The notes under the pieces were generated by a model, which worked only from the letters and a program-made list of their open reading frames with translations, had not been told where the DNA came from and searched no databases. 64,000 nucleotides of DNA from Alkalihalophilus pseudofirmus (GTDB lineage: Bacteria > Bacillota > Bacilli > Bacillales > Bacillaceae_D), in the NCBI RefSeq assembly GCF_029094545.1, contig NZ_CP117836.1:93839-157838 (forward strand), given 5' to 3'. Position 1 is the stretch's first letter, and each line of letters opens with the position of its first letter. Below are positions 56,088 through 64,000 of the stretch, piece by piece. The position numbers and the translations under genes were made by a program.

Positions 56088-56879
56088 ATGAATACGAAAT
56101 TAAATTTAAAGCATTCCTTACAATGGCTCACTCTTGTTCTATTAAAAGAGCAGCCGCTCACACCAGATGAATGCTGTGAGAAGTTAAATAACATTCTACC
56201 GCCGCCTCCACAGCCTGGTAATCCAAAAAGGAAATATTCACATGATAAGATTCGTACGTACTTAAAAGAATTAGAATCAAACGGAGATGTGATTTCTGTT
56301 AAAGAGGGAGCATTGAGTTATTCTCTTACGAAAAAAGGGTTTGAGAGAGAAAAAGAGTGGCGAGTAACGTTAAAAGAACGCATTGAAACCATTTACCAGT
56401 CATTAAAGGTACTCTTAGATCGTATGCAGCATAACACGCAGTCCATCCCTGTTTTGGTACCGCAAGCGGACAGAGAATTTGTTCGTTCCTTGATCACAGT
56501 AAAGGATGTAATCCGCTTTTTTATTATCGATCGACTTCAAAAGAATAAATTCGATACGTTAACAAACCTGCAACATCACATGGTAAATGAATACGGCTGG
56601 ACCTCAAGCCCTTCTTATTTTTTGCTGATTGGTCGTAATGAAATGTGCGAAGGGGTAGATATTGAGAATGAACCACTTGAAGCGCCTGTCATATTATTAA
56701 AATCTCAATACGGGGGGAAAGCCAATAGGCGCTATACAAGAGAGTATTCTCTCATTGACCCTACAGCTGCACAGCAGTGGAAAGATGTTTATGGACGCGA
56801 TGCTGCCGAAAGCATTCAGGAAGCGTTAACCTTTACGAGTAAGTTAATCGCATTACTACGAGAAGATAAACAATCTTAA
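56088..56879 (+). CDS. winged-helix protein, first gene of the SSB/Rad52 operon
   Basis: A 263-residue protein; ATG 56088 is preferred because AAAGGAGG lies just before it. The N-terminal 90 residues form a winged helix (LTPDECCEKLNNILPPPP; YSHDKIRTYLKELESNGDVISVKEG; YSLTKKGFEREKEW). The rest is helical and ends ESIQEALTFTSKLIALLRED. Family not recognised. It is followed at 20 bases by an XRE regulator and then SSB and a Rad52-like gene, so it may regulate or serve plasmid replication and recombination. Confidence 0.65.
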   Translation: MNTKLNLKHSLQWLTLVLLKEQPLTPDECCEKLNNILPPPPQPGNPKRKYSHDKIRTYLKELESNGDVISVKEGALSYSLTKKGFEREKEWRVTLKERIETIYQSLKVLLDRMQHNTQSIPVLVPQADREFVRSLITVKDVIRFFIIDRLQKNKFDTLTNLQHHMVNEYGWTSSPSYFLLIGRNEMCEGVDIENEPLEAPVILLKSQYGGKANRRYTREYSLIDPTAAQQWKDVYGRDAAESIQEALTFTSKLIALLREDKQS

Positions 56880-56899
56880 ACAGAAAGAGGGAGGTAAAA

Positions 56900-57247
56900 T
56901 TGAATCATATTGCGGAAAAGGTCAGGAAATTACGAGAGAGTTTCCAATTAACTCCTGTAGAATTTGGAAAACGTATAGGGATGCCTTCTACTCATTTAAT
57001 TAAAATAGAAAAAGGAGAAGTTATCCCCGATGTAGATTCGCTTAAATTCATGTCTATTGTGTTAAATATAGATATAAGTTATTTCGATGATGAACCTAAC
57101 AGTAATCAAAAAATAGAGCTAGTAGATAGGCAATGCCTTTATGACTTAACAGTAGATGGTAAACCTATAACAAACTTTGAACGGGAGTATATAGTCCGTC
57201 AGATTAGATTGCTACGAGAAATGAAAGTGGGGAGATTACATGAGTGA
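56900..57247 (+). CDS. XRE-family transcriptional regulator
   Basis: A 115-residue protein (TTG 56900, GGGAGG upstream). An HTH_3 domain covers residues 4-58: IAEKVRKLRESFQLTPVEFGKRIGMPSTHLIKIEKGEVIPDVDSLKFMSIVL. The C-terminal part is short and unrelated to a protease. Its stop overlaps the SSB start (ATGA), so it is co-translated with it, and autoregulation of the operon is likely. Confidence 0.85.
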   Translation: MNHIAEKVRKLRESFQLTPVEFGKRIGMPSTHLIKIEKGEVIPDVDSLKFMSIVLNIDISYFDDEPNSNQKIELVDRQCLYDLTVDGKPITNFEREYIVRQIRLLREMKVGRLHE

Positions 57248-57569
57248 TATTAATAATGTCGTACTATCTGGCAGATTAACAGCAGACCCCCAGCTCCACT
57301 ATGTAAAGAGAGGGAATGAACAAGTCCCCGTTTGTAACTTCAGTATCGCTTCAGAAGATAAATATGGACGGACAAGCTTTATTCCAGTCATTGTATGGAG
57401 AAATTATGGGGAATCCGTTGCAAACTATATTGAAAAGGGCCAAGAGGCCATAGTAAGTGGCAGCATCTATAGCCGCCATGATTCTAAAACCGGAAGAACC
57501 TTTCTAGAGCTTCATGCGAATGAAGTGAAATACGGAAACAAAGCAGGTATGAGTCATGACAACGTTTAA
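57240..57569 (+). CDS. ssb: single-stranded DNA-binding protein (short SSB)
   Basis: A 109-residue OB-fold protein: NNVVLSGRLTADPQLHYVKRG, VCNFSIASED, FIPVIVWRNYGESVANYIEKGQEAIVSGSI, then ELHANEVKYG. It lacks the long acidic tail of chromosomal SSB, which usually recruits partner proteins, so it is a plasmid or phage type. Both ends overlap neighbouring genes. It would coat single strands for the Rad52-like protein next to it. Confidence 0.9.
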   Translation: MSDINNVVLSGRLTADPQLHYVKRGNEQVPVCNFSIASEDKYGRTSFIPVIVWRNYGESVANYIEKGQEAIVSGSIYSRHDSKTGRTFLELHANEVKYGNKAGMSHDNV

Positions 57570-58119
57570 TGATTTGATTGATAAACTATGCGAACCGTTT
57601 CCTAAAGAAGTCCACGAACCTCGGTATGATGGGCATGGTACGTATATTCCAATCCATGTGTATCTACAACGGCTGAATGAAGTCGCTGGTGAGTACTGGA
57701 CACATGAGCGAGTAGGTGAACCAATTTTTTATATGGAAGACAAACTGGTCCATACGGTTGTTAAAGTATCTATTTTGAATAGGAGCCATATGGGAGAAGG
57801 GTTCTCAAAATTTCAAGTCAATGATAAGGGAAAAATCATTAACCGTCATTATGCGATCCGGTCAGCCACAAAAGACGGGATTCGGGATGCTATTTCTTTC
57901 TTTGGAATGGGTAAACCTCTTCAAAGTACAACCAGATCAACGACACCTTCTTCTATTACCGATGATCAACAATCTTTTTTTACGACTGATCGTACATGCG
58001 TGAAATGTAATGTTGCTTTATCAGAGCATGACTTGAATGAACTTACTACTCTAAAGATCAAATTCGATTATTGTACTGATCATATACCCAAACACTTGAA
58101 AAAGAAAAGTACGTTATAA
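57556..58119 (+). CDS. Rad52-like single-strand annealing protein with zinc finger
   Basis: A 187-residue protein overlapping SSB by 14 bases. The first 120 residues match the Rad52/22 pattern: VYLQRLNEVAGEYWTHERV, VVKVSILNRSHMGEGFSKF and HYAIRSATKDGIRDAISFFGMG. The C-terminal part has CVKC at about residue 149 and a later Cys (FDYC), a likely zinc-binding site. Phage and plasmid members of this family anneal complementary strands. Together with the short SSB it forms a small recombination unit. Confidence 0.75.
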   Translation: MTTFNDLIDKLCEPFPKEVHEPRYDGHGTYIPIHVYLQRLNEVAGEYWTHERVGEPIFYMEDKLVHTVVKVSILNRSHMGEGFSKFQVNDKGKIINRHYAIRSATKDGIRDAISFFGMGKPLQSTTRSTTPSSITDDQQSFFTTDRTCVKCNVALSEHDLNELTTLKIKFDYCTDHIPKHLKKKSTL

Positions 58120-58145
58120 TAGATTCCTTAGAGGAGCAGATTTTA

Positions 58146-58283
58146 ATGGCTAATAATGAAATCAAACAAATTAAGAAGAGTTGCGTAACGGCAGCCTTCA
58201 ATCATGTACCTATACAATACTTTAGGTACTTTCGAAACGTTCTCATTCAGAGCAAGGATTTTCAATCATTTAATATGAAGTAG
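58146..58283 (+). CDS. small hypothetical protein, 45 residues
   Basis: ATG 58146 follows a good TTAGAGGAG. The peptide is basic and aromatic (MANNEIKQIKKSC, VPIQYFRYFRNVLIQSKDF). It is the last ORF of the annealing operon. Family not recognised. Confidence 0.45.
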   Translation: MANNEIKQIKKSCVTAAFNHVPIQYFRYFRNVLIQSKDFQSFNMK

Positions 58284-58468
58284 ATTTGACTAAATAGATA
58301 ATTAGAAAATACAAGACAATCATCTTGTTTGCGCGCTAAAGTAAGCTAACTTATGGAGTTGGGCTACTAAATAAAGGCATTAGTTTAAAATTCTTATAAG
58401 AGTGGGATGCTCCTGCTCTTTTTTTGAACTATACTATACATATATCGAATTAAGAGGTGAGGATAAAC

Positions 58469-59917
58469 ATGCAGCAATTATCCCCTTATATACTTCAGAG
58501 TATAATACAGGGTATTAACCCTAAATTAATAGAAAATCTAACAAAATACTTATACGACCGTAATTTAGAAATCAGTAAGGAGGAATGGGTAGCCGAATAT
58601 ATTAAAAGCCTCCTTACTGCTTATTTTCTCCCAGAGAAAGGACAATTAATAGATTTTAATTCAATTCGAAGAAAACAAGTCAAAAGAAGACAAGATAATA
58701 AAAGATCATGGTACCGTACGTTATTAGAAGAAGCCGAAAGGCCCAATAATCCTATTGAACAAGAATATAATCTTATTAAGAGTATCATTGATCGCTTAAA
58801 CGAAGAGCAACAAAAGATTTTAGGGGCTGATTCGCTTGATTCTTTTACATCAAAAAAACTTGAGGAAATAGAAGCGTGGCGTAAGGAGAGACAGGCACCT
58901 ATAAGCTCTTACCCTTATCTTCATACAAAGAAGATGTCACAAATTAAGTTAGCACTTACAATTGATATTGTATATGACCTTGCTGAATTTTTAATAGCCA
59001 ATGACCAGCAGTTTGAAAAAGCAACAATGTTTCAAGTAGAAGCTCTAGTAAACCATCCAATCTTTAGTGGAAAATCTTACTCACTTGATACAGAGTTAAC
59101 TAAGAATTCAAAGGAAACCAGTCTATATAATGATTATATTGTAGATGATGAGTTAGTACTTAGAACAATCATTCGTTTAAATGAAGGGGATACATTAAGT
59201 GTTAAGAAAAATACAACACTAGATCAAAAAGATTCAGCTATTTTCCAATACATTATGTCTCAAAGGGATGAGATGTTCTATACTGACCGGACAATTATGG
59301 TGGATCTAAGCTCTTTAGTGAAGGTGATATACAACACTGATAGCAAGAAATGCTATGATCTAGTTGAAAAACGCTTAATGAAGATTAAGAATTATGATAT
59401 TGAAGCCATTATTAATAACAAAGACTCAAATCAACGATCCTCTGTCGCTTATAGTATCTTGGATAGGGTTTTTATAGGGCAGGATGAAAAGAGGAACAAG
59501 GGTAAGTATTTTGTAGAGGTGGTTGTTGGGGATACGATATATAAACAAGTTATTAATTCTAGAACAATTAAAATATATCGTGATTCTATGAGTAAGTTAA
59601 ATAATCCATTATCAAAAGTATTAATTTACGCTCTCCAAAAGGAGAGACTTGAAAAACATATAAATAAGAAGCCATTTACCGACCTGTACACTTATAAATA
59701 TTTTACTAATCGTGCGCGATTTAAAAATGCAAATCAGGTTGAAAGAAACTTAAACGAAATCTATACTGCTCTTCAAGAATTTAAGGAGCAAAATATACTC
59801 ATTAAAAATTTCAAACAAATTTACCAGTCATTTGAGATTGAATTTATCCCTTTATCATTAAATGAAATCTATGATTTTTTTGAAGAAAAAACAAACACAA
59901 TTAGTCAACTCAGCTAA
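58469..59917 (+). CDS. putative plasmid replication initiator (iteron type)
   Basis: A 482-residue protein. ATG 58469 is chosen over GTG 58457, which overlaps the GAGGTGAGG ribosome site. The N-terminus is helical and basic (about residues 60-90); the middle includes DSAIFQYIMSQRDEMFYTDRTIMVDLSSL and AYSILDRVFIGQ, like the winged-helix halves of Rep proteins; the C-terminus has RNLNEIYTALQEFKEQNIL. The array of 22-base direct repeats starts 53 bases after its stop, the usual layout of iteron-controlled theta replicons. The Rep role is inferred from that layout. Confidence 0.5.
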   Translation: MQQLSPYILQSIIQGINPKLIENLTKYLYDRNLEISKEEWVAEYIKSLLTAYFLPEKGQLIDFNSIRRKQVKRRQDNKRSWYRTLLEEAERPNNPIEQEYNLIKSIIDRLNEEQQKILGADSLDSFTSKKLEEIEAWRKERQAPISSYPYLHTKKMSQIKLALTIDIVYDLAEFLIANDQQFEKATMFQVEALVNHPIFSGKSYSLDTELTKNSKETSLYNDYIVDDELVLRTIIRLNEGDTLSVKKNTTLDQKDSAIFQYIMSQRDEMFYTDRTIMVDLSSLVKVIYNTDSKKCYDLVEKRLMKIKNYDIEAIINNKDSNQRSSVAYSILDRVFIGQDEKRNKGKYFVEVVVGDTIYKQVINSRTIKIYRDSMSKLNNPLSKVLIYALQKERLEKHINKKPFTDLYTYKYFTNRARFKNANQVERNLNEIYTALQEFKEQNILIKNFKQIYQSFEIEFIPLSLNEIYDFFEEKTNTISQLS

Positions 59918-59937
59918 AATCGGCTGAGTTTTCTTTT
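59907..59937 (+). terminator. terminator overlapping the putative rep stop
   Basis: Perfect 8-bp stem AACTCAGC / GCTGAGTT followed by TTCTTTT. It includes the last codons of the upstream gene. Confidence 0.75.
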
Positions 59938-59969
59938 ATAACATTCAAATTTAAAAATATATGATCTAA

Positions 59970-60429
59970 TTTCGCACTTTTTACCGTCCTCGAATCACTT
60001 TTTCGCTATTTTTACCGTCCTCAAGTTAAAATTTCGGACTTTTCACCGCTCTATGATCATAATTTCGCTATTTTTACCGTTCTCGAATCATTATTTCTCA
60101 CTTCTTACCGTTCCTTAAGGAAATCTAAAAATCAATCTACTTTTTTGAAAAGTTTTATTACAATTCATTTCGCACTTTTTACCGTCCTCGAATCATCATT
60201 TCGCACTTTTTACCGTCCTGTAGTTATCATTTCGTACTTTCCACCGTCCTGTAGTTATCATTTCGTACTTTTTACCGCTCTATAATTTCTTAAAAAAGTA
60301 TTAAAAACTATAAATGCTTAGAGAGAGTAAGGCCTTACGTTATATCGCACTTTTTACCGTACTTTACAACACAAAAAAAACCTTGTTTTAAAAAGGGGTT
60401 TAGAGAAATTCGCAGTTCTTACCGCTCTG
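59970..60429 (+). repeat. eleven iterons, putative replication origin
   Basis: Eleven copies of a 22-base direct repeat (core TTTCGCACTTTTTACCG) start at 59970, 60001, 60032, 60063, 60094, 60168, 60199, 60230, 60261, 60343 and 60408. Many starts are exactly 31 bases apart, near three helical turns. Copies 1, 6 and 7 are the most alike; 10 and 11 are diverged and isolated. A gap at 60116-60167 holds AT-rich sequence. This is the pattern of a Rep-binding origin and copy-number control site. Confidence 0.9.
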
Positions 60430-60652
60430 AGTATCGGTTTTACCAATTCTTTCAGGGTTGCTATAATAAGCTTGTCGAATGATAGAGCTTCCAAAGTTCC
60501 AAAGATATAATAGAAAAAAACCTCAGACCATAGCTAAAGAGAACTAAAATAAAAAAAGATCCAGGAAAGTGGAAAGGGAAATCATACATAACAAAAATAT
60601 TTCTTCTTCACTCAGTAACTGCGCCAACAGTTGCTCAAATGACAAAGAAAAA

Positions 60653-60714
60653 AGAGTTGATCATAGGATCAACTCTGTTAGGAAAATTGAATCTACAAAT
60701 GCCAATTTGTAGAT
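60653..60714. other. two perfect hairpins between iterons and second Rep-like gene
   Basis: AGAGTTGATC / GATCAACTCT (60653-60676) and ATCTACAAAT / ATTTGTAGAT (60691-60714), 14 bases apart, each a perfect 10-bp stem with a 4-base loop. They lack T runs, so they are not plain terminators. They may be part of the origin or of a small RNA that controls the next gene. Confidence 0.45.
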
Positions 60715-60918
60715 ATGTTCATTCATCATATGGATTGGGGTCCTGATGAATGTATAACAAACGAAAACTTAAACAAACTTCGCAAAAAAATTTATAGTGC
60801 GAGGTCGTCTTTAGTTTTGTCTTTTTTAGATATCTAAATTATATCGTATATTTCACTTATTTTTCAAGTGCTGTCACCATTATTCATCACAACTATTCAA
60901 AAGAAGGAGGTGAACATA

Positions 60919-62367
60919 ATGATTCTACTTAATGAGTTAACCTTTAAAGGGGAAGAAACCAAGCCTGTTGCTGTAAGCTTTCCTTTTTATAAGAAAGCCT
61001 TTGGAATGGATTCTTCAGATAAAGAGAAACTTGGCAAGATCACTCATGCAGAAATTGATCTTATGCTTATTCTCCATAAGATTTGTAGCACAAATGGTAA
61101 AATCCTTTCAACTAACCGTCATCAAATCTTTCGTCGTTATAAAGCATACTTCGAAAAACCATGTACCCAATCCCAATTCTACAAAGCTTTTGATCGCTTC
61201 GTTTCTGAGGGATTGGTTATTGAAAAGAAAGATGAGGATTCAGGCTTATATACATATACAATTCAACACTTTTTAAATAAAAACAAGGTAACCGAGCGAT
61301 ATGTTTGTTTATCACCGATCGTATTTTCATCTGCTTTTCATTCTATGACTCTAGCAGCTCGTAAGCTCTTTATTGTGGCTTCTATGCGTCAAGGGAATAA
61401 CAGTTACATTGTCTATCCCTTAAAATCGGAAAAAGGGTTATACCAGCTCCTTCGCAAAAACCAACCGGCTCATGTGCAGTCTGTTTTTAGAGAGCTACAA
61501 GGTGAGAATAAGGCCGGCTTGGTACTTTTTAATAAAGCTAGTCTATTCAAGAAAAGAGGAGTCTATACGGACGTTGTATTTTCAGTAGACTCTAAGTATC
61601 GCATTGCCCCAGCTGAAGGGGATCGATTTAGAGATCCGTTAAAGCCGGTAATGAGATATCCGCGAAAGATGAACTTTATCAGTAAATTACTAGCATCCGA
61701 GGGCGTTGCTGAATTACAGGAAGAAGTAGGGTCATTTATTCACCTCTTTAAACGCTTAGGATATCGTGTGATTAGACAAGTCATTCGTGAATTATCAATT
61801 GTCTTTAAAGAGACTGGAGTCGTGCCGCATCTAGTTGACTTTATTAAGAAGCAATCTACGCGAAAAAAAGAGAAAGAATTAGTTGACCTTGCGTATGAAC
61901 ATGGCCTGGCTGAGCATGTGGTTCACTTCCATAAAGGTGTAGATAGAGAGGACGCTCTTCATCAATTTATTGTAAAGGTCTCAGAATACATACCATTACA
62001 TAAGATAGGAAAAGCATTTAAGAAAACTAAGAAAGTCATTGATACTCATGGTTTACTACAACCTATAGAGGTTACCTTAGACGATTATCAAACCTATACT
62101 CGTTTAAATCGATACCAGGAAATTCTTGCTGTAAGGCTTCGAGCGAAGCAGCTGCAAATAGACCCGTCATATTATAAGCAACTAGAGAAACAGGCGAGTT
62201 ATGAGTTGGAACTAGGTAGCACTGTAAAGGATCACGTTGACTGGTTACTAAAAACCATTGAAGCAAACGCGCACCAGCACCCATTGCCTGAACGTCTTAC
62301 AATAGCAGAACCTTTGCATGAGTTCATAGCTTCAGTCTGGAACCGTCCCATTTTTAATAACTATTAG
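60919..62367 (+). CDS. second Rep-like winged-helix protein
   Basis: A 482-residue protein; ATG 60919 follows a perfect AAGGAGGTG. The N-terminal 130 residues look like a winged helix (ITHAEIDLMLILHKICSTNGKIL; TQSQFYKAFDRFVSEGLVIEKKDEDSG) and a second such part may follow (AARKLFIVASMRQG). The C-terminal half is basic and helical. It lies between the iterons and two DnaA boxes, so it is probably a second replication initiator or a replication accessory protein. I do not recognise the exact family. It does not look like a simple copy of the gene at 58469. Confidence 0.5.
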   Translation: MILLNELTFKGEETKPVAVSFPFYKKAFGMDSSDKEKLGKITHAEIDLMLILHKICSTNGKILSTNRHQIFRRYKAYFEKPCTQSQFYKAFDRFVSEGLVIEKKDEDSGLYTYTIQHFLNKNKVTERYVCLSPIVFSSAFHSMTLAARKLFIVASMRQGNNSYIVYPLKSEKGLYQLLRKNQPAHVQSVFRELQGENKAGLVLFNKASLFKKRGVYTDVVFSVDSKYRIAPAEGDRFRDPLKPVMRYPRKMNFISKLLASEGVAELQEEVGSFIHLFKRLGYRVIRQVIRELSIVFKETGVVPHLVDFIKKQSTRKKEKELVDLAYEHGLAEHVVHFHKGVDREDALHQFIVKVSEYIPLHKIGKAFKKTKKVIDTHGLLQPIEVTLDDYQTYTRLNRYQEILAVRLRAKQLQIDPSYYKQLEKQASYELELGSTVKDHVDWLLKTIEANAHQHPLPERLTIAEPLHEFIASVWNRPIFNNY

Positions 62368-62370
62368 ACA

Positions 62371-62403
62371 AGCTCTCTTAAAAAATTGAATTTAAGAGGG
62401 CTA
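62371..62403 (+). terminator. weak terminator after the second Rep-like gene
   Basis: AGCTCTCTTAAA / TTTAAGAGGGCT with an 8-base loop. No T run follows. Confidence 0.5.
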
Positions 62404-62505
62404 TTAGTCGTAGCCTTTTGTATTTTTGAGGTGTCAAATCTCTAAAAAGAAATTCTTACCTACCATGCACCTAACTCTTTTGCCTTAAAAAAACATAAAG
62501 ATTAA

Positions 62506-62552
62506 TGTGGATAATCTTAATAAAGTGAATAACCAGTAATAAATGTGGATAA
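62506..62552 (-). promoter_or_regulatory. two perfect DnaA boxes
   Basis: TGTGGATAA at 62506-62514 and 62544-62552 is the exact reverse complement of the DnaA box TTATCCACA. The spacing is 38 bases and both face the same way. A very AT-rich stretch (62590-62870) follows, as expected for a DNA-unwinding element. Confidence 0.65.
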
Positions 62553-62941
62553 TCACTTTTCATTTTCGTATGTTGTAATCAAAAAATCACCCCCTCTTTT
62601 TTCCAATGATTTTATAATGTTTTATGTTGCTTTCTTTATGATTTTCATAAGATTTATTCGCGGTAAAACCGACGTTCTTTTATGTTTTTTTAATCAAAAA
62701 ATCCTCTAATCCCTTGTGATATAAGAGATTAAAGAGCTTATTAGAAGATTTATATTTAATAGATTCTAATTTTAAAAGTATTACTTCAGATTAAAGAACA
62801 GCAAATTTTAATTCTTATATTTTTTAAACAGAACTCCTTATTTTTCAATCTCAAAGTAATTATTAGGCATTATAAGAAGTAAGAATCGAGACCAGCAGTG
62901 CAGCTGCATTAACATATCCCAGTTAGTTGTCGCATGTATAA

Positions 62942-63085
62942 GCAGTTCCCTATCAACATGTGCTAGATCAAGTCAATATTCGCTTAACACTAGAACTGCT
63001 TGATATCCAACTCAACGATTTACAGATACTCTCTAACAACCGACTAAAAGTGATTCCGGATAAGTTCAATTATTATATAGACTAA
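62942..63085 (+). pseudogene. IS21-type transposase (IstA) C-terminal fragment
   Basis: A 47-codon frame after a stop reads AVPYQHVLDQVNIRLTLELLDIQL and NRLKVIPDKFNYYID to TAA. The VPYxHVxxQVxIRLT pattern resembles the C-terminal beta-rich region of IstA-like transposases. No other part is present. The homology is weak. Confidence 0.35.
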
Positions 63086-63168
63086 ATTTTGTTCTAAGCA
63101 TTACGCCTTTTAAGAATAATTTATTTCTGACAATAGTTATTTGAAAAGAAAAAGTTTTCGAATAATTA

Positions 63169-63197
63169 TTGACAAGTGTTAGGGGAATAATTACTAT
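63169..63197 (+). promoter_or_regulatory. promoter of the ROK regulator gene
   Basis: TTGACA at 63169-63174, 17-base spacer, TACTAT at 63192-63197. Between this and the gene lies TAACACCA (63203-63210) with its reverse complement TGGTGTTA (63293-63300), possible operator half-sites. Confidence 0.55.
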
Positions 63198-63314
63198 TAT
63201 TATTAACACCAGTGGAGAATTAAATTAAATAAATACATGATAATCGGTAATATATACGATTAACTTAATGTTTTTACCTAAAATATATAACATGGTGTTA
63301 GTAAAGGTGATGAT

Positions 63315-64000
63315 ATGAAAATTAAAAACCAGGATTTCTTGAAGAAAGAAAATCATAATTTAGTTTTAAGTCTCATTTTAAATGAAAAACCGATATCAAG
63401 GGCTGATATAGCTAAACAAACGGAGATGAGCCCTACTTCTGCCTCTCGAATAGTAGCTTCGCTGTTAGAGATGGATCTCATAAAAGAGATCAATATTGCT
63501 AATACAGGGGTTGGTAGGAAAGCAAACTACTTTATTCCAAACGAAAATGCAGTATTTTCATTTGGAATAGAGATAGATAAAGAACTTATTCGAATTGGTC
63601 TTATGAATTTCATAGGTGAACTAGTATCGCAGAAAACATACATTCACAAAAACGGTGATCCAATGAAAACTATTAATTTTATTGCAGAAGAAATCACCCA
63701 AATTATTAACGTTAATTCTTTGGATAAGAGTCGAATTGCAGGAATTTGTGTTGGGTTACCGGGGGTAATATCTCATGATTTGGGTTATGTTGAGCTATCT
63801 GCGCAACTTGAATGGAAGAATATCAACTTATCTACATTACTTCAGGAGAAAATTAACTTACCTGTTTACGCTGATAATGAACTAAAATTAAAAGCGCTTT
63901 CAGAGTACGACAAAATGGCGGACTCAACAATTGAGAGTATGGTCATGCTTGGATTTGGTAGTGGTGTTGGATCAGCGCTAATTAATAAAGGTGAGATTTT
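63315..64000 (+). CDS. ROK-family transcriptional repressor (XylR/NagC-like), 3' truncated by window end
   Basis: The frame opens at ATG 63315 (AAAGGTG upstream) and runs off the window with 228 codons. The N-terminal winged helix reads LVLSLILNEKPISRADIAKQTEMSPTSASRIVASLLEMDLIKE. The ROK kinase-like fold follows (FSFGIEIDKELIRIGLMNFIGEL; GICVGLPGVISHD; PVYADNELKLKAL; MLGFGSGVGSALINKGEI, a glycine-rich phosphate-like loop). It probably represses a sugar-uptake or catabolic operon beyond the window and is released by a sugar ligand. Neighbouring target genes are not in view. Confidence 0.88.
   Translation, partial: MKIKNQDFLKKENHNLVLSLILNEKPISRADIAKQTEMSPTSASRIVASLLEMDLIKEINIANTGVGRKANYFIPNENAVFSFGIEIDKELIRIGLMNFIGELVSQKTYIHKNGDPMKTINFIAEEITQIINVNSLDKSRIAGICVGLPGVISHDLGYVELSAQLEWKNINLSTLLQEKINLPVYADNELKLKALSEYDKMADSTIESMVMLGFGSGVGSALINKGEI

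Noticed and set aside
59970..60429. Regular direct repeats that could suggest a CRISPR array
   Set aside because: Repeats are 22 bases with only about 9-base spacers in most intervals, vary in sequence and have no cas genes nearby; iterons fit much better.

Overview
This window reads as DNA from a low-GC, spore-forming Bacillaceae bacterium. The signs are AT-rich codons, strong AGGAGG-type ribosome sites with frequent TTG and GTG starts, T-box riboswitches, a PerR box, an RsbR-type stressosome protein, Sda and Spo0E sporulation regulators, and an LXG toxin relic. Two replication-type proteins, a run of iterons, DnaA boxes, a replication-relaxation protein and many decayed genes suggest a large plasmid, or a chromosome region that has absorbed one.

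Layout. 1-9.8 kb: the end of a trans-AT polyketide/peptide assembly line (KS end, KR, twin carrier domains, terminal condensation domain), two ABC half-exporters, a discrete acyltransferase-like protein that may be an editing hydrolase, and an Sfp-type phosphopantetheinyl transferase. 10-11.3 kb: a decayed LXG toxin with a small membrane protein. 11.4-16.8 kb: a two-component system, a four-helix membrane protein, an MMPL exporter and an orphan HemA-like NAD(P)-binding domain; two promoters here share a direct-repeat box. 17.1-24 kb: an Sda-like gene, two tandem T-boxes and the ilvE-ilvB-ilvN-ilvC-ilvD operon, in which ilvE carries an amber codon and ilvD has lost its ATG. 24-29 kb: gene relics, an RsbR-like protein and a tyrosine recombinase.

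28.8-31.2 kb: small ORFs, an HTH protein and an AbiH-family defence gene. 31.3-39.4 kb: two copies of an unrecognised module (tiny lysine-rich ORF, RHH-like gene, second gene), one intact and one decayed. They flank a nagB relic, a rhamnose aldolase/dehydrogenase gene, a second Sda-like gene and a DeoR regulator. 39.5-43.2 kb: a type I toxin locus, a Spo0E-like gene, a secreted stalk-domain protein, and GNAT, GrpB and transglutaminase genes separated by a recurring intergenic repeat. 43.3-50.7 kb: an IS110 element, an orphan AbrB-type antitoxin, small proteins, a PerR-box Dps and a chemotaxis receptor.

51.7-62.4 kb is the plasmid backbone: replication-relaxation protein, HEPN-like protein, GIY-YIG protein, an operon of wHTH, XRE, SSB and Rad52-like annealing protein, a putative Rep, eleven iterons, tandem hairpins and a second Rep-like protein followed by DnaA boxes. 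The window ends inside a ROK-family repressor. All family names come from reading motifs by eye; no database search was run.
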